DNA from: Arthrobacter sp. SX1312
GTDB lineage: Bacteria > Actinomycetota > Actinomycetes > Actinomycetales > Micrococcaceae
Direction of reading: 5' to 3'
Length of the DNA stretch: 64,000 nucleotides
Assembly: GCF_002929295.1 (NCBI RefSeq)
Contig: NZ_PJIM01000003.1
Span: forward strand, 372,001-436,000
Made by a program: the position numbers and the translations under genes. This document shows positions 41,555 to 49,450 of this stretch, piece by piece. The notes beneath the pieces were generated by a model. That model had not been told where the DNA came from. It did no database searches and was given only the letters and a program-made list of their open reading frames with translations. Within the stretch, counting starts at the first letter, position 1; the number at the start of each line of letters is the position of its first letter.

Positions 41555-42568
41555 ATGAGCGACTACACTAGACCGCCTTTCGACGGCACGATTTCGATGA
41601 GTGCGTATGAGAGGCAGGTTTGGGAAACGCTCGACGGGCACTGGCAGCGCCGTAATAATCGCCGTGGCTTGCCGAACTGGGCGAGTGCAGCACTGAATCG
41701 CACTGGCGAAGTCGCAGGAAGCGCTGCAGGCCGCGTCGCAGGCGCACTGCCAGGGGCTGTCACTCGACCTGTCTATCGCGCAACTGAGGCCGTTGCCAGC
41801 AGGGCAGCGCGTCCGGCACTTGAAGCTGCAACAGCACTATTGGAACTGGTGAATGATTGGGCCCGGGAGCTCAATGACCCGACGAGCGTCGCGAAACTCG
41901 CACGTAAGCGTGGCCTGAATATCGACTCGTTCGATGAATTGCGGCAGCAGGACATGAAGGTCTGTGATCAGCTATTGACCTTGAACACTCTGAGGTGGCG
42001 GACGGCTGGTGCGCTTGAGGGTGGCGCTATGGGACTCTTGGCTTTAGTCCCTGTTGCTGGCATCCCCATGGCGATGACAGCGGACGTGCTTGTCATTCAA
42101 GTATTGAGCGTCTCGATTGCAACGCGTATCGCATACTCCTACGGCTATGACGCCAAGGATCCGGAGGAGCAGGCCTTCATTCAACGACTCGTACGCCGGT
42201 CGTTCATGACTCAAGCAGCTAAAGCTGAGCCACTAAGGGATGTCGCGCGAGCTGCGGGGGCAGTCAAGGGGCGCGTGAATTGGTCACCTAAGCTCCGCGC
42301 GGACCACCGCCTCCTCGCCTCTCTCGAGAAGTTGATGCAACAGCTGGGACCTGTCGGGGCAAGAGTCCCAGTTCAGAACGTCGCGAAGGTCGTGCCTTTC
42401 GTTGGCGTCCTTATTGGGGCGGGTATGAATTCTGCAATTCTCGGTAATGTGGCCGCCGATGCTAAGCGGTACTGTCAGACCCGATTCATTTGCGAAAAAT
42501 ATGGGCTGCCACTGCCGGTTGCACTGTTGACAGACACCGACGATGACTATGAAACCGCGGCGGTCTAA
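41555..42568 (+). CDS. EcsC-family protein
   Basis: A 337-residue protein. The EcsC family signature appears as SAYERQVWETLDGHW, then NDWARELNDPTSVAKLARK and the Gly/Ala-rich segment AGALEGGAMGLLALVPVAGI, followed by a predicted amphipathic region and the end segment NVAKVVPFVGVLIGAGMNSA. The last two are hydrophobic and could insert in a membrane. The family name comes from the B. subtilis ecs operon; the molecular function is unknown. A clear GAGGAG is 7 bases before the ATG. Codon usage is less GC-biased than the neighbours, which suggests foreign origin or relaxed selection. Confidence 0.82.
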   Translation: MSDYTRPPFDGTISMSAYERQVWETLDGHWQRRNNRRGLPNWASAALNRTGEVAGSAAGRVAGALPGAVTRPVYRATEAVASRAARPALEAATALLELVNDWARELNDPTSVAKLARKRGLNIDSFDELRQQDMKVCDQLLTLNTLRWRTAGALEGGAMGLLALVPVAGIPMAMTADVLVIQVLSVSIATRIAYSYGYDAKDPEEQAFIQRLVRRSFMTQAAKAEPLRDVARAAGAVKGRVNWSPKLRADHRLLASLEKLMQQLGPVGARVPVQNVAKVVPFVGVLIGAGMNSAILGNVAADAKRYCQTRFICEKYGLPLPVALLTDTDDDYETAAV

Positions 42569-42973
42569 GCTACTTTCGCAACTTTTACGTTCTGGCAAGT
42601 GCGGCTTCGCGAACGATATGAACCTACGGCATAGTCGGCGTGCTTAGTAGCGAAAGAGCGGCTGGCCGGCCACCGGAAGATGACCGGCCAGCCGTAGTGC
42701 GTGATCTCCTGAGGCCTCGATGTCATCGTCGAGCCAGAATCGTAATGAGGGACCGGCCGTGTCCGAGGACATGAGGTACTCCCCTGAGTAACCGCGGCCA
42801 ATGCGCCACCCCTATTGGTGAGGACCACGTTGCCAACACCGCGTCGAGAAGCAGACCACCTGTGGCAAGCTCATCCTGAGCGAATCGACAATGGCACGAT
42901 CCTTGAATACCGGCCCGTTCCGAGTCGCTCTTCAGTCCCGCGGCTTCGAGCACAGCATTGTCGTGACCTGCAG
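42569..42973. other. Intergenic region after the EcsC-family gene
   Basis: About 400 bases with no supported gene. It has a terminator-like hairpin near its start (42659-42694). The rest does not show a coding pattern I can recognise, although it may hold the decayed end of the nuclease remnant on the minus strand. Confidence 0.4.
42659..42694 (+). terminator. Hairpin after the EcsC-family gene
   Basis: An 11-bp perfect stem (42659-42669 with 42684-42694, 14-base loop) about 90 bases after the EcsC-family stop. Confidence 0.5.
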
Positions 42974-43396
42974 TCAGGCAAGACAGCCTTGAACGCAACA
43001 TTGTGACCGGTTTTCAAGCACTGTATGAAAGCCACCACTGGACTCCGTTTCGTCGATCCCGATATCGTCCGCTTGGTGCAGAACCGCGGGAAGATGCGTT
43101 CGTATCGCTCCCAGGATCGACAGCTTGCCCACCCCCTGCACCGATACAAGTGGCTCGACTCCGAAAAGGAAGAGATGAGGCAAGCGCTCCCCCGCATTGC
43201 TCATCACGGCGACGTACTCCCGCGCGAGCTGTTCAGGCTGGAACGAGCTCGTCCTGATGCGCTTGGCCTCGACGAATGTGAAGACACCGGGCGTGGTGAT
43301 GATCGCATCCGGATGGCTACGCCGGGGCGGGCCCGGCGAGAAGGCCGGCGTTCCACCGCAAGGATCATGCTCACGGGTCAGGAGTCGACCAGACTT
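42974..43396 (-). pseudogene. Decayed PD-(D/E)XK-like nuclease remnant
   Basis: On the minus strand a frame stays open from 43396 to a stop at 42974 with no good start. It reads SHPDAIITTPGVFTFVEAKR, then IRTSSFQPEQLAREYVAVM and GERLPHLFLFGVEPL. The D-(X)10-EAK spacing is that of a PD-(D/E)XK nuclease core (Asp, then Glu-Ala-Lys), and the rest looks like a real folded protein. Upstream (5') the frame hits a stop at once and downstream the sequence loses protein character (SSGGFHTVLENRSQCC), which points to truncation and a frameshift. It is likely the leftover of a restriction-like enzyme gene. Confidence 0.6.
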
Positions 43397-43471
43397 TCAG
43401 CACTCACACCCCGTCACCCGGATTCTCCGCCGGTGAAAAACCACCGCCACCAGGCCCGATTACGGCCGGGC

Positions 43472-43477
43472 TAGACT
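43472..43477 (+). promoter_or_regulatory. Candidate -10 of a leaderless promoter (GntR gene leader)
   Basis: TAGACT ends seven bases before the ATG of a 10-codon reading frame at 43485 that overlaps the GntR start. Confidence 0.35.
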
Positions 43478-43484
43478 TCTGACG

Positions 43485-43517
43485 ATGAGCACTGAACTGG
43501 GTGGACTGGTTCCATGA
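43485..43517 (+). CDS. Possible 10-residue leader peptide coupled to the GntR gene
   Basis: The frame MSTELGGLVP starts at an ATG 7 bases after a TAGACT hexamer and stops in the ATGA overlap with the GntR start at 43514. The GntR gene itself has no Shine-Dalgarno, so translation may be coupled through this leader. It could also be chance, since a short frame like this is common. Confidence 0.3.
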   Translation: MSTELGGLVP

Positions 43518-44203
43518 CGAGCAACACCACGGGCAGTTCCAGACGTCCACCGACTGCGCAGGCTTTCGTGCTTGCAGAGCTTCGCCGAGCGATCATCGCA
43601 GGTGAGTTCCTTCCCGGGCAGCCGCTCCGCCAGGACGCACTCGCGGAACGCTTCGGCGTGAGCCGGGTCCCCCTCCGTGAGGCTCTCAAGACCCTCGAGT
43701 CCGAGGGACAAGTCCTCTACGAACCCCACCGCGGCCATCGGGTGGCGACCCTCTCCCTCACCGATCTGCTGGAGGTGTACCGGATCCGACAGCTCCTCGA
43801 AGGAGAGGCGACGCGGGTCGCACTGGCGAGGAGTCTCAGCGGCACCGTTCTGGAGGATCTCAAGGTTGCTGCCCGGGATGTCGAGACGGCGAGCGCCGAG
43901 GGGGACCTGCTGAAGATGACCGAGGCAAACCGGCGGTTCCATTTCGTGCTGGTCGAGGCGGCCGGCATGCCGCGTCTGGAACGGATTATCAAGATCCTGT
44001 GGGACGCCACTGACGCTTACAGGTTCGTCTACTACGGAGCGGCTTCGAACCGCTCACGGGTGGAGCATGAACATGCCATGATGATCGACGCATTCGCGGA
44101 ACGGGACGCCGAGAAGCTCATCCTCCTGCTCGATGAGCACCGCGAGCACGCTGTGCAGGCCCTGCGGACCTTCCTGGAAGCCGAGTCCGTGCGAGAGGGC
44201 TGA
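43514..44203 (+). CDS. GntR-family regulator (FadR/FCD subgroup)
   Basis: A 229-residue repressor. The winged helix reads AFVLAELRRAIIAGEFLPGQ then LAERFGVSRVPLREALKTLE with the wing EPHRGHRVA. The C-terminal FCD ligand domain is all-helical and has the metal-site type motif ANRRFHFVLVEAAG, then EHEHAMMIDAF and LDEHREHAVQAL, whose Asp/His residues usually hold a metal and an organic acid. It precedes the catabolic run of genes, with a TGTATACA palindrome (44260-44267) in the gap, so it probably represses it in the absence of the acid substrate. Confidence 0.9.
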   Translation: MTSNTTGSSRRPPTAQAFVLAELRRAIIAGEFLPGQPLRQDALAERFGVSRVPLREALKTLESEGQVLYEPHRGHRVATLSLTDLLEVYRIRQLLEGEATRVALARSLSGTVLEDLKVAARDVETASAEGDLLKMTEANRRFHFVLVEAAGMPRLERIIKILWDATDAYRFVYYGAASNRSRVEHEHAMMIDAFAERDAEKLILLLDEHREHAVQALRTFLEAESVREG

Positions 44204-44257
44204 CGGAAGGAAGCCTGCTGAACAAGTTCTGTGATGTGGGTTACATCCTGCCGCAAA

Positions 44258-44269
44258 ATTGTATACAGT
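44258..44269. promoter_or_regulatory. GntR-type operator before the catabolic operon
   Basis: ATTGTATACAGT has a perfect TGTATACA core (44260-44267), a common half-site form for FCD-type GntR regulators. It lies 70 bases before the SDR gene in the gap after the GntR gene. Confidence 0.6.
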
Positions 44270-44339
44270 CTCCAGAGAGGTGCATCGAAGGACCTCGGCA
44301 CCGCCTAGGTGTCCTCGCTTTCTGCCCATCGAATCGGAG

Positions 44340-45086
44340 ATGCTTCCTTTGGCTGACTGGCTTGGTTTGAAGGATCAGCGGGTGCTGGTGGCCGGCGCCG
44401 GCGGCATCGGCGCCGCCTGCACGGAGGCCTTCCTCGAGGCTGGTGCGCGCCTGGTCGTCGCGGACCAGAGCGCGGAACGCCTGGCGGACTTCGCCGGCAC
44501 TGCTGGCACCGTCACCGCCGATCTGACGACCACGAATGGCTGTGAGCAGGCCGTGCACGCCGCTCAGACGGAACTCGGTGGCCTCGATATCCTCGTCCAC
44601 GCGGTCGGCATCAACAACCGTGTGCCCATTCTCGAAACCACGGACGAGGACTGGGACACGATCATTGCCGTCAACCTGACCAGTGCTTTCCGCCTCGGTC
44701 GGGCCGCGGGCCGGGTCATGGTCGACGCCCGGTACGGTCGGCAGATCTACTGCTCTTCCGTATCGAGCATGCTCGCGCATCCCGACCATGGCCCCTACGC
44801 CGCGAGCAAGGGGGGATTGAACCAGCTCATTCGTGTCATGGCACGGGAATGGGCGGCCAGCGGGGTGACGGTCAACGCGATCGCACCGGGCTACGTCGAT
44901 ACGGCCTTGACCAGTGCTCATCTCGGCCGTCCGGGCGTTCGCGAGCACTATACGGGCATGGTTCCGGCTGGCCGATTGGGCACCGTCGACGACCTCACCG
45001 GCCCCGTGCTCTACCTCGCATCACAGCAGGCAGCATTCGTCACCGGGCACGTTCTCTATGTGGACGGGGGACGGACTCTTGTCTGA
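44340..45086 (+). CDS. SDR-family NAD(P)-dependent oxidoreductase
   Basis: A 248-residue classical short-chain dehydrogenase. The nucleotide-binding motif is VLVAGAGGIGAACTEAFLE, followed by ADLTT, HAVGINN, the catalytic Ser in YCSSVSSML and the Y-x3-K in YAASKGGLNQL. The cofactor tail VTGHVLYVDGG is standard. It is the first gene of the catabolic run, after the operator. GGAG lies immediately before the ATG at 44340, so a TTG at 44349 (9 bases later) may be the real start. It probably oxidises a hydroxyl group of the imported acid or an intermediate. Confidence 0.9.
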   Translation: MLPLADWLGLKDQRVLVAGAGGIGAACTEAFLEAGARLVVADQSAERLADFAGTAGTVTADLTTTNGCEQAVHAAQTELGGLDILVHAVGINNRVPILETTDEDWDTIIAVNLTSAFRLGRAAGRVMVDARYGRQIYCSSVSSMLAHPDHGPYAASKGGLNQLIRVMAREWAASGVTVNAIAPGYVDTALTSAHLGRPGVREHYTGMVPAGRLGTVDDLTGPVLYLASQQAAFVTGHVLYVDGGRTLV

Positions 45087-45684
45087 TGCCACAGAGAGCG
45101 CCCGGCCGCAGGCCGCAGGACGGTTCCCGCTGCTGACTCCGGCCGAACTCTCCGACGAACAGCGCGCTGTCTACGACTCCATCGCGGGGCCTCCGCGCGG
45201 CAACGGCGTCTTCACGATGATCTACGACGACGGCGCCCTGGCCGGCCCATTCAACGCCATGCTCTTCGCCCCCGCGATCGGCAACGCCGTCCAGGCGCTC
45301 GGTGCGGTCCTGCGCTTCGGCGGGACCCTCGAGGGGCGGCTGCGCGAACTGATCATCTGCGCGATCTCCGCAGAGCTCGACTCGGCGTACGAGTGGTATG
45401 CCCACAGCCGTGTGGCGGTGACGGTCGGCATCGATGCGACCGAGCTGGAACACCTCCGGAACGGCAGCGTGCCACCCACCCTCTCCGACACCGAACGCGC
45501 CGCACTCGACTTCACCAGGGCGCTTCTCCGAGGCACCGCAGTCGATGACGAGACACATGCCCGGGTCCTGGGACATATCGGGCACCCCGGAGTGGCCGAG
45601 TTGTCGCTGCTCATCGGTTACTACCGGATGCTCGCCGGGCTGCTCGCCGCCGGAGACGTCCCCGCGCCTGGCGCCGAACCCTGA
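45079..45684 (+). CDS. Carboxymuconolactone decarboxylase-family protein
   Basis: A 201-residue protein of the AhpD-like fold. The segment LRELIICAISAELDSAYEWY followed by AHSRVAV corresponds to the family core E-[LIV]-x-W-x-x-Q-Y-E-W-x-x-H, without the CxxC pair of peroxidase members. A TTG at 45079 is chosen because GGGGGAC is 6-7 bases upstream; the reading overlaps the SDR stop. Decarboxylation of a lactone-like intermediate, or a protective role, is possible; the family does not settle this. Confidence 0.8.
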   Translation: MSDATESARPQAAGRFPLLTPAELSDEQRAVYDSIAGPPRGNGVFTMIYDDGALAGPFNAMLFAPAIGNAVQALGAVLRFGGTLEGRLRELIICAISAELDSAYEWYAHSRVAVTVGIDATELEHLRNGSVPPTLSDTERAALDFTRALLRGTAVDDETHARVLGHIGHPGVAELSLLIGYYRMLAGLLAAGDVPAPGAEP

Positions 45685-45746
45685 TGCCGTCTCGACTCCC
45701 GTTCCCCTAACCAGCCAGTTACCAACAACGACAGAGGAGAAAAGCC

Positions 45747-46754
45747 TTGAGCACCCAACAACGAAGCCGGAAGCGTCTTTGCGCAGCAGCACTGATCGCC
45801 CCCGCACTCTTCCTTTCAGCCTGCGGCAGCCCCGAGCCCAGTTCCAGCGGTGGAGGAGGCGGGGCCGAGGGCGGGGAAGGCGGGTCGCTTTCGATCGCGA
45901 CCGGCGGCACCGGCGGCGTCTACTACCCCTTGGGCGGTGGCTTCGCCACGGTGATCCGCGACAACATCGACGGCTATGACGCGACGGTGCAGGAAACCAA
46001 TGCCTCCGTGGACAATATGCTCCTCATCGAGAACGGCTCCGCCCAGCTCGCCTTCTCTGTGGGCGACGTGGTGTCCGACGCCGTGGAAGGCGTCGGCGAG
46101 TTCGAAGGCAACGCCATCGACATCTGCTCGCTCGGCAACATCTACAACAACTTCATGCAGGCCGTCAGCGTCGACGGAACCGGCATCCAGTCCGTCGAGG
46201 ACATGGCAGGAAAAGTGGTTTCCGTCGGGGCGCCCGGCTCCGCAACCGAGGTCGCAGCGCTGCGCATCCTCGAAGCCGCCGGCATCGACCCCGAGACCGG
46301 GGTGGAACGCCGCCAGCTCGGCGTCGCAGAAACCGTAGCCGCACTGCGGGACGGCACCATCGACGCCGGATTCTGGTCCGGCGGGCTTCCTACGGGCGCG
46401 CTCATCGACCTCGCGAGTGACGGCGACATGGTGCTGGTTCCCATCGGCGAATACGCGGAGCCACTGGCGTCCGAGTTCGGCGATTACTACGTCGCAGAAG
46501 ACATTCCCGCCGACACCTACGAAGGCCAGACCGAAGCCGTTCCCGCGATCGCCTCACCGAACCTGCTGGTGGCCAGCCCCACGATGGACGAACAGCTCCA
46601 GGAGGACATCACCCGGTCGATCTTCGAGAACGAAGAAGCACTCATCCAGGTCCACCCCGCCGCCGAAGAGCTCGATGCCGCCACCGCCGGCGACATCTCC
46701 TACATCGAGACCTGCCCAGGCGCTCAGACCTACTTCGACGAGGCCGCAGGCTAG
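45747..46754 (+). CDS. TAXI-family TRAP transporter substrate-binding lipoprotein
   Basis: A 335-residue lipoprotein (lipobox LSAC at residue 20 after a short signal). The mature start has LSIATGGTGGVYYPLGGGFA, the hallmark of the TAXI (TRAP-associated extracytoplasmic immunogenic) family, followed by VQETNASVDNMLLIENGSAQ, LGNIYNNFMQAVS and AGKVVSVGAPGSATEVAALR. The TTG start has AGGAG 7 bases upstream. It binds the organic acid that the TRAP permease downstream takes in with sodium or proton. Bacterial TAXI proteins mostly bind dicarboxylates or glutamate-like acids. Confidence 0.92.
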   Translation: MSTQQRSRKRLCAAALIAPALFLSACGSPEPSSSGGGGGAEGGEGGSLSIATGGTGGVYYPLGGGFATVIRDNIDGYDATVQETNASVDNMLLIENGSAQLAFSVGDVVSDAVEGVGEFEGNAIDICSLGNIYNNFMQAVSVDGTGIQSVEDMAGKVVSVGAPGSATEVAALRILEAAGIDPETGVERRQLGVAETVAALRDGTIDAGFWSGGLPTGALIDLASDGDMVLVPIGEYAEPLASEFGDYYVAEDIPADTYEGQTEAVPAIASPNLLVASPTMDEQLQEDITRSIFENEEALIQVHPAAEELDAATAGDISYIETCPGAQTYFDEAAG

Positions 46755-46757
46755 GCC

Positions 46758-47261
46758 ATGCGCAAGCCGGCCGCCGTCGTCGTCCCCCTTGCATGCCTCG
46801 GCATGCTCGGGGGCCTGGGGTTCGTGAATTCGTCCGGTCAGCCGGACGTGTCCATCAGCATCACCAACGACGACGGCGAGCTGGCGAGTGTCCCGCTCGC
46901 CGGGACCAGCTTCTCCGTGAGCTACCGCAATTCGCTGTACGGCACCCGGGCCGAGGAACGCTACACCCTTGGACCCGACGGCACCTTCGTGCTCGACCAG
47001 ATCGCAGCCGACCAACTCGCGGTACTGGAGGAGTACTACGCAGTTCCCGGCGCCCCGTCAGCCGCCGGAGACACCGATCGCCGGGAATGGGTGGTGGAGC
47101 CGGACCCGGCGCGGCCCGCGGTGTTCGAGGAACTCTCGATCGCCGCGACCGACCTGGGACAGCGCACCCTGCACGTGCAAGGCGCTCCGCCGCTCGAACT
47201 GTGGAGCCTGGTCGAAGACGACAACCCGTTCGTTGAGTTACATCTCGAGGAGACACCATGA
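46758..47261 (+). CDS. DUF1850-type TRAP-associated protein
   Basis: A 167-residue protein. The N-terminal hydrophobic segment (AAVVVPLACLGMLGGLGFV) is an export signal or anchor. The mature part has SISITNDDGELASVPLAG, FSVSYRNSLYGTRAEERYTL and the end segment FVELHLEET. The position between the TAXI-binding protein and the fused TRAP permease is the usual one for DUF1850. Its role in the transporter is unknown. The stop overlaps the permease start by 4 bases. Confidence 0.82.
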   Translation: MRKPAAVVVPLACLGMLGGLGFVNSSGQPDVSISITNDDGELASVPLAGTSFSVSYRNSLYGTRAEERYTLGPDGTFVLDQIAADQLAVLEEYYAVPGAPSAAGDTDRREWVVEPDPARPAVFEELSIAATDLGQRTLHVQGAPPLELWSLVEDDNPFVELHLEETP

Positions 47262-49450
47262 CCGAGCGACCAGACGGCAACGGCGCCGTGAAGGCGCATG
47301 CTTCCGCCCCTACGCACAAAGCGCCCGCGCCGGGCAAGCAGGCGGACCGTGCGAGGGAGAAGGAGAACGACCCGGTCAGCCCTCTGGAGCGAGAGGACAT
47401 CATCGACGAGGAAGCGCTGATCGCCGAGTACGAGGCGGAGAAGCCGGCGCGGCACCTCAGCGGGACCCCTGCCCTGCTGATCAAGATCGCCGGTGCAGGG
47501 CTTTCACTGCTGGCCCTCTACTGGGTCTTCAACCCCATGGCCACCCAGTTCTACCTCCCGCTGTTCCTCGGGATCGGCCTGTCCCTGACCTTCCTCGTCT
47601 ACCGGGGCTGGGGACGATCGGAATCCTCCAAGGCGAAGAGGCCGGGGGACAACCCGGGGATCGCCGACTGGGTTCTGGCGATCGTGGCACTGGTGCCGTT
47701 CCTGTACATCATCTCCGACTGGGACGGCTTCTTCCGGCGGGCGATCACCCCCACCTACCTGGATCTGGCCATGGGCGTGATAGCCATCCTCGTGACCCTC
47801 GAGGCGTCACGCCGGACCGTCGGGATCCTTGTGCCACTGGTGGTCGTGGGCTTCTTCGCCTACGCCTTCTTCGGCTCGTGGGTTCCCGCCCCGTTCAACA
47901 CCTCGTCCTTCGACTGGGTCCGCCTCGTCGGTCACAACGTCATGGGCACACAGGGGCTTTTCGGTGTCCCCACCGACGTGGCAGCAACCTACATCATCCT
48001 GTTCACCATCTACGGAGCGGTGCTCGGGGCATCCGGAGCCACGAAGTTCTTCATCGATCTTTCCTTCTCCGCATTCGGCCAGTCCAAGTCGGGGCCGGGC
48101 CGCACGGTAACCCTCGCAGGATTCCTCCTGGGCACGGTCTCGGGCTCGGGCGTCGCCACCACAGTGACCCTCGGCGGTATTTCCTGGCCGCTGCTGCGCA
48201 AGGCCGGTTACCCGAAGGAACACGGTGGTGCCATCCTCGCCGCCGCCGGAATCGGCGCGATCATGTCCCCTCCCACCCTGGGTGCGGCCGCCTTCATCAT
48301 CGCGGCGCTCCTCGGTGTGTCCTACCTCCAGGTGCTGATCTGGGCCACCATTCCCACGGTGCTCTACTACTTCGGGATCATCCTGGCCATCGAGATGGAT
48401 GCACGCCGCTTCAAGACCAAGGCTGTGGACTTCGACGTCAAGCCGGTCGGCAAGCTGCTGCTGCGCTTCGGGTACCACTTCAGCTCCCTCGTCGCCATCG
48501 TCGTCTTCATGGCCATGGGCATGACGCCGTTCCGCGCCGTGGTCTACGCGACGTTCCTTGCCTTCGCCCTCAGTTTCCTCGACCGCGCCTCCTGGATGAC
48601 CCCTCGGCGCATCTTCGACGCCCTTGCCACCGGTGCCACGGGAGCGCTCTCCGTGATTCCCGTCATGGCGGCGGCGGGGCTGATCGTCGGCATCATGACA
48701 CTGACCGGACTGGGCCTGAAACTCGCCAACATCATCGTGGACTTCGCCGGCGGGAGCCTGCTCCTGACGGCCATCTTCTCGGCGATCTCGGTGATCCTCC
48801 TGGGATTGGCGGTCCCCGTGACCGCGAGCTTCATCATCTCGTGGGTCATCATCGGGCCCGCCCTGCAGGACGTTGGAGTTCCCGGGTACGCCGCGGCGAT
48901 GTTCATCTTCTACTACTCGGTACTCAGCGAGGTCTCCCCGCCCACCGCGCTCTCACCGTTCGCAGCATCCGCGATCACGGGTGGCAAACCGATCCAGACC
49001 ATGTGGCTCACCTGGCGCTACACCCTCTCTGCGTTCCTCGTGCCGTTCATCTTCGTGCTCTCCGGCCCGGGCGTCGGGCTGCTGCTGCAGGGCGGCATCG
49101 GCACCATCGCCCTGGCGTTCAGCGTCTCGCTCCTGGCCGTGGGTGCCCTCGCGGTGGCCACCGGAGCATGGCTGTTCGGCCCGGCCCGCTGGCCCGAACG
49201 GATCCTGCTGGGGCTGGGCTCACTGCCGATGCTCGTCATGGAGCCGATGTACATCGGCATCGGCATCGGCATCATCGCCGTAGGAATCGTCGTGCACCTC
49301 CTCGGCCTCAAGCTGCACAGGAAAGATCCCTCAACGGATGCTGCCACCAGCCAAACCGGCTCGGAAGGATCCGGGGCAACAGGCGCCACCGCCACCGATG
49401 GATCGCCTGATACCGGCGGCCAGGCTCCGCGCGCTTCCGGCTCGGCGTGA
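47258..49450 (+). CDS. TRAP transporter permease, fused DctQ/DctM type
   Basis: A 730-residue membrane protein with about 16 or more helices. After a charged N-terminal tail of about 60 residues come four helices of DctQ type, then the large DctM part with FFAYAFFGSWVP, ATYIILFTIYGAVLGASGAT, TVSGSGVATTVTLGGISWPL and IMSPPTLGAAAFIIAALLGV. This fusion is the normal partner of TAXI proteins. The stop overlaps the MFS start (GTGA). It imports the organic acid using an ion gradient. Confidence 0.93.
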   Translation: MTERPDGNGAVKAHASAPTHKAPAPGKQADRAREKENDPVSPLEREDIIDEEALIAEYEAEKPARHLSGTPALLIKIAGAGLSLLALYWVFNPMATQFYLPLFLGIGLSLTFLVYRGWGRSESSKAKRPGDNPGIADWVLAIVALVPFLYIISDWDGFFRRAITPTYLDLAMGVIAILVTLEASRRTVGILVPLVVVGFFAYAFFGSWVPAPFNTSSFDWVRLVGHNVMGTQGLFGVPTDVAATYIILFTIYGAVLGASGATKFFIDLSFSAFGQSKSGPGRTVTLAGFLLGTVSGSGVATTVTLGGISWPLLRKAGYPKEHGGAILAAAGIGAIMSPPTLGAAAFIIAALLGVSYLQVLIWATIPTVLYYFGIILAIEMDARRFKTKAVDFDVKPVGKLLLRFGYHFSSLVAIVVFMAMGMTPFRAVVYATFLAFALSFLDRASWMTPRRIFDALATGATGALSVIPVMAAAGLIVGIMTLTGLGLKLANIIVDFAGGSLLLTAIFSAISVILLGLAVPVTASFIISWVIIGPALQDVGVPGYAAAMFIFYYSVLSEVSPPTALSPFAASAITGGKPIQTMWLTWRYTLSAFLVPFIFVLSGPGVGLLLQGGIGTIALAFSVSLLAVGALAVATGAWLFGPARWPERILLGLGSLPMLVMEPMYIGIGIGIIAVGIVVHLLGLKLHRKDPSTDAATSQTGSEGSGATGATATDGSPDTGGQAPRASGSA

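Noticed and set aside
42569-42973. Small frames on both strands after the EcsC-family gene
   Set aside because: They overlap each other, lack ribosome sites and give no recognisable protein pattern.
43025-43474. A 149-codon plus-strand frame in the low-GC patch
   Set aside because: Its product is Arg-rich without domain character, while the opposite strand encodes a convincing nuclease remnant.
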